DNA from: Methylocapsa sp. S129
GTDB lineage: Bacteria > Pseudomonadota > Alphaproteobacteria > Rhizobiales > Beijerinckiaceae
DNA length: 33,631 nt
Assembly (NCBI RefSeq): GCF_009765995.1
Contig: NZ_LMUI01000046.1
Location: 153,209-186,839 of the forward strand
Direction of reading: 5' to 3'
Shown: one piece after another, positions 33,501-33,631 of the stretch
How positions within the stretch are numbered: the first letter of the stretch is position 1
Layout of the letters: each line of letters opens with the position of its first letter
The notes under the pieces: generated by a model
The model's input: only the letters and a program-made list of their open reading frames with translations
Database searches by the model: none
What the model was told of the DNA's origin: nothing
Program-made: the position numbers and the translations under genes

Positions 33501-33631
33501 CGCTGGACGCCAACGGCTCGTTCATCCTGAACGCGGCGACGGCGATCGCTGCGACAGCGCTGACGGCGGAGACGGGCACGGGCTTCGTCAAGTCGGGCGG
33601 AACAATCGGGCTGGGTTCGGCGACGAGCCAG
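15527..33631 (+). CDS. Giant secreted filamentous adhesin (TpsA / LktA-like), open at the window end
   Basis: One frame is open from the ATG at 15527 (AAGGGA eight bases upstream) to the last base: 6035 codons, no stop, so the product exceeds 6000 residues and about 550 kDa. Residues 1-39 are a long signal peptide ending SAHA|Q. Residues ~40-440 form a two-partner-secretion-type beta-helix domain with GNTVNLIVPGSAKNLVN, GGNVIFADSYGFIVGASGVV and AGTLLFDPNNLIIGG. This pattern is closest to the Fusobacterium LktA-type filamentous adhesins, and the usual NPNG motif is replaced. A very long array of Gly/Ala/Ser/Thr-rich beta-helix modules follows, then a non-repetitive central domain, then repeat blocks described separately. 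Such proteins are exported and act at the cell surface in attachment or toxicity. No TpsB transporter or C-terminal anchor is visible here. The upstream exported protein is probably in the same operon. Confidence 0.9.
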   Translation, partial: MLARLKRHAALSIRKRALLGSSALFPLAFGLFGAPSAHAQAVNLGQSPGNLILATGRTATTIGVAGRTTTISTTTMSGGNAYNSFSQFREGRGNTVNLIVPGSAKNLVNVVTSGPVDIQGALNSYKNGVIGGNVIFADSYGFIVGASGVVNVGSLSVVTPTQKTIDQLISPDGVVNNALASQLIHGNVPISSDGSVLISGEVIAQHGVRINAHDVLVAGSLGEAERVARQRAQFESTVNATGMTEGGAIVVRNGAISIVATNNAGIDGRLSAGGSTRHGGSVSIAAANNVTVGAGAKISARAAKAGAASAAASTAAQITVAAGNDATIAGSLAATSAASGAPAQIEVTGEDISVAATAKLAAVGAGAVDGGHISLKSTDTTTVAAGASFAANALGTGNGGLIEISGQTDEVAAGILIDLGAANGHAGTLLFDPNNLIIGGTTETSLGDNADVSTAGSLYTDGANVELDANDSITIDGVIDTRAYSGAHVTGLLSAASVLSTGDSGSITLSAPTITIASGAALYADADNSKNAGAVTLTATASDSESLLSSSATTNIDIAGTITGGAISATSTATASTVYNALSGALLSASIGSLLGVSGGYLHSTANANVTVEGTANIHSSGAVALSSAGSETASDPTIDELLDSSSGSLTAAAIVGQVNGTINTEIKSGATIYAGGALSATSSNSAAFSINAKTYSLTGTTVAVTVAYSTGDVTTTSGIDTGAKINNAASVLVAAQNTNSFSTESTAYAGGAAEAGIAVAVSDPTTTATAEMGAAIASGAVSGGLTVYSGSDTTSNVVKASTTVGNSALVASAAGSAQSAVGSVVTNLNTLFGSGGAAGQASLGSTPFGQSVGAATSSDAIPKGGIVLALNMASQNSTASIAQTSGTTAPAITVAGDVAVVSLLTDADLRSDASSTINGGTDGSQANPQTSSAVSMAANVDLLTHTSNAFIGSGVDLTANHIGVDAQTLVPITNTWTDFDTFSDVTSHLNGNLGIVSDILTSYANATAQSSTVGISGSIDYFQVTNDTTAWVGSGASLTQNKGGTAAAPASWTSSIIPPGSTTAQLIDWSAGVVVEASTITQSIDVGGNFSWLTVFGTENTSSEGTAVGGSANVDIFSSNTIAGIGAGAVVNAHGGLDVAANTQDLVYGVAPTSGSGSGLGLNGIVSIVNFDNTTSASISNLAEITAPSVAVNAEQDVSSFSIAGAVGSEQGGGVGIAAAIADVSMNTLAFIGDNSQSLSASGASADDAGERASASAGYIDSNALAVSALSVGRLTTISVAAVYNNNAPNPADPPPVQVTEPSDASFLSKVFYYLPAQKLTSLQQKLDTFYQNLTSSNQNLVNGTSSVAGAGSTSVDLTNVETSASIAGAVIAPAATNGTGNSVSVQALNNSITDTASGAAAIAKAAPGSSYAVGIAGAVAVGISQNVTSASIGELNGVSSTVTADAVTVQALAGGETTAIGLGISVTSGSANDSTNISASVSYESLNDGVNASIDGSAIQGTTSASTGSVQINADQETNVGIGGGSLYVSTGSGNGNALGVALTYAEIGDPSGALAVSASLSNSSVTDDGSISVLALDQSRILSGAATAGLGNNTTTGVAASVVVNSINPTTFADITGVPAVSGDAAVTGGITVSGDVTVEASGGSSASLDSLISAAALTANGGLAGGGVPVDDSGLDFTGAALDPSSSTGASILAVAGFVQTGKSNVGASLVVNNIDASHDAVIDDVTLTSTGGVVAVSASDDTEILGIAVGAGVASGSAAGVGSVAYNSIDNGVVAQIGHGITTTDASGAYAATVRAAAVAVTATDGSTIRGAAGAIALNTSGGSAVGISAAVDQISNYVSANIAGAKVTADESWADDSPLIVLQSPTQTASLLQAGSVLVSGASSADIETIAIGAAVSLGTASVNTPEANLASLVSGLKPSSPSSFAGQGGLAAGELGPIVALGTSAPKAPSAPSAPTDGVSGSGSFAISTEATDVTSAITDGALTQSSTVGANNSALVLAGNSDAIAAYSGALSVTKGDGAGIGASIVVNTITDATSAYIQSSTVDAQAQTSGKPVLIDNGVLSNAPDPSSVVTPASNPTLADGSVSFKGLAVVATADQTADTVAIVASASTGGAAVSANSVTNTMDGSTRAYADSAFLDTHLATSAVSPVDITASSASFANLLDLGIAYGDSGGAGTIALAINLMSGSTTASMTSTSLGSSTTAAGALTVAANSWEGASGEAVGAAGSGGVGIAGSALVNTFSADTEATLDHGIDYANSASIAAAGVDGYFGAVGTGAAGGDAGVGATVLVGIADMTTKATLGDSSVSTGATTLNLTGQALVSATTQTDATSYVVGVSIGGGAGAAQVSALIATNTTKATIQNSDVTVTGSGDVDVKSQETVAIDPTAGGLAIGGTAGLGASVNLVIFMSDDAALIAGSTISTPGAVNVTALSTRDIDPITATAAISADFSLAATVGVVEVGSGASSDALSVLNQGGTLGSSDQATGANLTTEVGGGVDGISAEILDGSVTAASVTIKATGEMAVENIVGALSIGFDGGGVGAAVGFTQVDQQVTAEADGGVIYTPTLTIEAQAEDDGSGHAARTIAAAGAGGLYVGLGAAVAESDVDNAVKAELGSTVNDNSTSAAAASTLISIAAGDSSTVRADAYGFAGGAAAVGGSVALASRDSAVTADVLGDAQLTAMTIQDQASDGGETWAYALAGAGGIGAGAAAVATATDDATVTAELVTGATVLAADTQVLATDTPDAKGMGFGVAVGGAAAGASVALVTADPTVTAAVDDGVVFQVTTVGATTAVYSGLAYQVRPAGVTTYSGTLEVTAQALVSGAPATSFPGSALPASTDGFGDGGTTAAGWAIAGAGGSFIGVQATYVKAEDDASVVARVGSIPADGSVPTGLVLPMGDVSITATNYSDQYSQSTGVSVGYIAVGVVLAYANADTNTQALLGENVETPFDVATVNGVLGAAFLARGGALTLNATGTDTDVANSQSGAGGVFAGSGGEAHTSDTSDVSALIGANAVIDAGAVTISATHTDDYAAELDALNASAVGASGSVMDNEANSTVAITLGSGVTIMSSDTFDPTSNSIAANAVAMTASNNFSDDFAGSPHNTLQAAGGGAVNGFGADSTTNLTGSSTVTFTGEDNVSAGSGGVVILALSNVSNNNDTVTLNTGGALEGSGVSDSVSANLTNSVAIGDASDAAAASQIDSQGGVILATYANGSVTTSSAASTYGLAGVADANSSASITANQAVNVYDTTIFSVGEVDITAGLNPVSTNFGQTSLTVNSNAESYVRALIAIPVANADANIASNASVGIDKDTIVNSGASVVLGAYHGAPNVSASGTAHGYELGLIPVTSYSEDPTSSTSGVVTLDGAVTAGYYHDQVITIDCAEGCNSALAIPTVTLVSGAPVTIFDDSSPLGSGNSYTLNIATGQTTYTPTSDEFNVNYFVGQTFDPTVGGILQQGVNTAGTTQQAIILGNLYAAGGVVQVNADTIKGAGSATAYGNPTITVTNNSAAAVILYGNANIPDTPSGEFIFTGAAGQSAAQASGWALKLPSSTATSGFNLAMNYSGTSENSAFGPVFINYGSITTLGGAATLYSANGFFGQLGGITAASVSETATNGGLVVSSNEFNLGSPIAEWQNYENYPGLVFGGAPGGAYSETNGGSYGTNILLEGAASTFVDYIANMFITANNPQRFDPNGSWGTLAAILNQPSAFLPSEGLLNIQIYGSASRDTDGETSFGLFGDNAITNLKVGSGRDAVSTAYLFFNNYNAANDPPYGDSSGYQFTPFSSTYYPYIPTEAVRAGDSSATSNAANGFLLQSNSYADATPPVTSGTGTFGGPIAIKANIIDINAPMTSGNTNTLSLDYGSSLNAALANDQTNYAAKGVQFYALPTQTTDHITATYDAKNNVIDIGDITASTGGGYVLLDGQIINTTPVQTGGNAAAINGSITVNGGLGQVTISNESSAGLQLADVQNGATVGGHPVQSIIKIIDTLKDNNGLGNVDTTTYVFTPGQGVATYTTGYGADANLNSTPTAFSTSSTGLNYQPVANARYEWTQTAYLRPTQNSDGTDTWYFTDANGNTIQSSNPFYTQTFVTAAPIQNYTAATISQEPIFQETMSAAFGENGTYTYSHAGCNSTNLCYYGYLNIPGSGGGDGNDGTYTFQDFYALSLTLTNSVKADNQIGINFYGNATGLLNVTSGNTVTLAGNISNASGLTSIQVSNGDILETANATLTTQNLQLAASGAIGSAAQPFTATMTTNAAGTPTGIVQASASAAGGVNLAFNSAAAIANVTASTTTSSYTNTNVSNNFGTVSNTTTYGGASTTTYGDVTITALGNLTAAPSTTNPIAVTSLSPPTSTQVTSAGGGIFETTITTVSTGAASTYGNAPTTANITGRNITLSSLTGGIGSGFGASATPLALSANTTTSATGQVLDGVVNALASGNIALTGVTGDFRIGLIDSTSGDITINVPNGFILNANGLTSSQTLSADQLSAVEGRLHLTEADGGAGVYTLVPFQNAVDTDYAAYQTLLAKATITGGVMTLTSAGLQYYAPAATATLLAPYNALLASGAIVNGTFTLSNSGVQTYASAALGTTQLATFNNLLTNGMVTSTGFSLSATGLTAYAAAAAAADKVATATNAQIQTYAAGLYNGLAQQVQSYAATQEATAKTTFFTGAAATNASIYEGLLTNGTVGAGGAFTLSAAGLQAYATAAAAADKVATATNAQIQAYAAGLYASAAPVATAQQIQTYASTQYSGYVSTFEKAFATSADPTGANWQTTLGAISTYAAYNTQVANQATYTTLQSYGSVVGGNYILNASGLAHYTNARAVPSALGTTEAGVYNTLAANGTVTNGALTQLSAAGLTIYAAPAASYYGVATATNAQILAYAAGLYAPLAAQVQAYTASNATTLNSANVQAIVQANAAALYNSVSSSANFTSSSQYTSDVATFTQAFGAGWQTSLAALYNTNAAGVATVNYTVNPTSALYTSLTQNAVWTAGELAQAVDQSALAPAQAIVGNAPASLVGRNIYVSAADGVGQTATAVKIQGADLASLEVGTLTDQNEIAALANATSPGSVIVATDSTGHVISLTLAEIQPLYVSATGAVSAVSSSGQILLQATGSTGLPGSDTLQLGAISAPSAAGNVNLAAPVSIVEAASAAALSIVAGGELTLAAGTGNIGSASSPVTFQTPLLNDASAAGSVYLQSVGDVAVGRIFANADTGVASLTATAGSGQSGDIVETLPGLAITASAINLVAAGDIGVPPTAPSTTATFFAIGDPNADAGANPFTVSGSSGGVAYLTTEAINSHVQPVTINSFSAAGGLNIQLPTTDVNNGGAALSIALTFSGATTSSAGGVAAEGASITMASGASIAALGEIQLTADSGGIELGQLISGISATTSMPAIVVTANSGAVSGNGDEQVNLVAPNAFAAVNLSAQSGIGASNLALSVDTTLLSATTAQGGLYFNTVTTLPTVPAFLTLSQTPGLEATNLSAAKGDIAIAGAAALTLDDLMAGTDPAATSGAVTAQSTRSITVDAIDASGAVSLNANGGIASNGSPSVTAAALSLRSGADIGSSATAFSFDVSGLLSGSANGSAWLTSADAVNVSTFSGAKGVSLTSGGALRVETVATNIGGVPGSSAGSVTSSSGAVTLEGTSVGMDAGASVEAARLISVTADTSGVTLGQLVSSDSGPVVTPAIIVTASSGTIVANGDGQTNLVAPDSHAEVTLTARSIGAANAPLSINAQLLSATATSGSLYLTTVTTLPSAPALHALSSNSALEATLLSAVEGSVDIEGAAALTLDSVNAGTASDATQGDITAQSTSSIAADTLTAYGSATVTADGDNSGTSVTTEHGGVTLSAGDLSAPSSVKLDWTTIQAGTSLTATSGGALTLADVSTGTTGAGGNQVIHGSGAVDLTTLNATGGTIGATSDASMVTIGSATSDGTETIEAYLGLGYTTLKTNGMTGDVGDIKLTSDTASITGNAPSDTLDANGSFILNAATAIAATALTAETGTGFVKSGGTIGLGSATSQ
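15644..16850 (+). other. TPS-like secretion domain of the giant adhesin
   Basis: Residues ~40-441 carry the N-terminal beta-helix used to target filamentous adhesins to an outer-membrane TpsB pore. NAYNSFSQFREGRGNTVNL resembles the conserved opening of the domain, and AGTLLFDPNNLIIGG its end. The position of the classical NPNG turn reads ADSYG, as in LktA relatives. Codon use here (GCG, GGG, GTG, ACG) differs from the following modules, which favour GCC and GGC. Confidence 0.7.
16970..25250 (+). repeat. Long array of degenerate beta-helix modules in the giant adhesin
   Basis: Over about 2760 residues the protein repeats a loose pattern of roughly 70-100 residues. A strand segment like 'SVxVxA' is followed by an apolar glycine-rich stretch (for example GIAGAVAVGISQNVTSASI or GVGIAAAIADVSMNTLAFI) and then an acidic turn. 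Copies differ enough that DNA identity is low, indicating old duplication. One helical insertion, FLSKVFYYLPAQKLTSLQQK and onward (residues ~1306-1345), breaks the pattern. The segment should form a very long right-handed beta-helix fibre. Confidence 0.6.
25250..28010 (+). other. Central non-repetitive domain with the only cysteine pairs
   Basis: Residues ~3242-4160 lose the module rhythm and become rich in Tyr, Phe, Trp, Asn and Asp (for example IQIYGSASRDTDGETSFGLF and RYEWTQTAYLRPTQNSDGTD). It holds two close cysteine pairs, DCAEGC (residues 3392 and 3396) and AGCNSTNLCYYGY (4140 and 4146). I found no other cysteine in the 6035 residues. It looks like a folded domain projecting from the fibre and may be the functional head. 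No family is recognised. Confidence 0.5.
29105..30270 (+). repeat. Tyr/Ala-rich repeat block of the giant adhesin
   Basis: A unit of the form Y-x-x-L-L-x-x-G-x-V-x-x-G-x-F-x-L-S-x-x-G-L-x-x-Y-A occurs six times, with its first aromatic at 29120, 29228, 29339, 29591, 29939 and 30065. The first three copies are in tandem at 36-37 residues. A second element, ATATNAQIxAYAAGLY, is inserted after units three, four and six. Ala and Tyr content and heptad-like spacing suggest helices rather than beta-helix. Confidence 0.65.
31400..33180 (+). repeat. Two tandem ~293-residue modules of the giant adhesin
   Basis: Matching landmarks recur 879 bases apart. LGQLISG (31706 for the Gly codon) pairs with LGQLVSS (32585), and further pairs are PAIVVTA/PAIIVTA, VNLVAP/TNLVAP, VTTLPTVPA/VTTLPSAPA, GLEATNLSAAKG/ALEATLLSAVEG, AGAAALTLDD/EGAAALTLDS and TAQSTRSI/TAQSTSSI. 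The spacing is nearly free of indels, so this is a fairly recent long duplication. A third module may continue past the window end. Confidence 0.7.

Noticed and set aside
15527-33631. Repeat array considered as CRISPR or other non-coding repeats
   Set aside because: Similarity is at the protein level with codon-phase spacing, without identical short direct repeats and spacers.

Overview
This window looks like chromosome of a GC-rich alphaproteobacterium, probably Hyphomicrobiales. The evidence is high-GC codon use, an Azotobacter-FdI-type FdxA, an NsrR-like Rrf2 regulator, and overall gene style. The genus cannot be fixed from the sequence. A relative of type II methanotrophs or the Beijerinckiaceae is only a guess.

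The left part (1-8.5 kb) is an accessory region with several broken genes. In order it holds: an amidase pseudogene that has lost its catalytic-serine core; a DJ-1/PfpI (isonitrile-hydratase-like) gene; a divergent GlxA-type AraC regulator; a possible LysR remnant; a TetR regulator followed by a D-2-hydroxyacid dehydrogenase; a divergent exported SnoaL-like protein; a 58-aa membrane protein, a group III truncated haemoglobin and a 7Fe ferredoxin in one tight operon; a divergent NsrR-like Rrf2 regulator; and a frameshifted, truncated MetB-family PLP enzyme. A 50-nt fragment identical in layout to the 3' two-thirds of tRNA-Gln(UUG) follows at 8484-8533. It looks like the scar of integration into a tRNA gene, so the region to its left may be a genomic island.

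The middle part (8.8-14.7 kb) has a lone 2-oxoglutarate dehydrogenase E1 gene with no sucB or lpd beside it, an extended-SDR epimerase, a class V aminotransferase tail cut exactly at an IS21-like terminal repeat (with an inverted second copy 50 bp away), and a protein with two winged-helix domains.

The right part (14.7 kb to the end) is a small exported protein followed, 63 bp later, by one gigantic gene. This reading frame starts at 15527 with a good ribosome binding site and signal peptide. It stays open to the last base of the window: 6035 codons without a stop, so the protein exceeds 6000 residues. It begins with a two-partner-secretion (filamentous haemagglutinin / LktA-like) domain. A very long array of glycine/alanine-rich beta-helix modules follows, then a central non-repetitive aromatic-rich domain carrying the only four cysteines I can find, then a Tyr/Ala repeat block and further long tandem modules. 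No TpsB transporter gene is in the window. Large open frames opposite this gene are codon-bias shadows.

Functional links: the Rrf2 gene and its divergent haemoglobin-ferredoxin operon look like a nitric-oxide response unit. The TetR protein probably controls the dehydrogenase and the exported SnoaL-like protein through a palindrome between them. The exported 242-aa protein, and possibly the double-winged-helix protein, are the natural candidates for partners of the giant adhesin.
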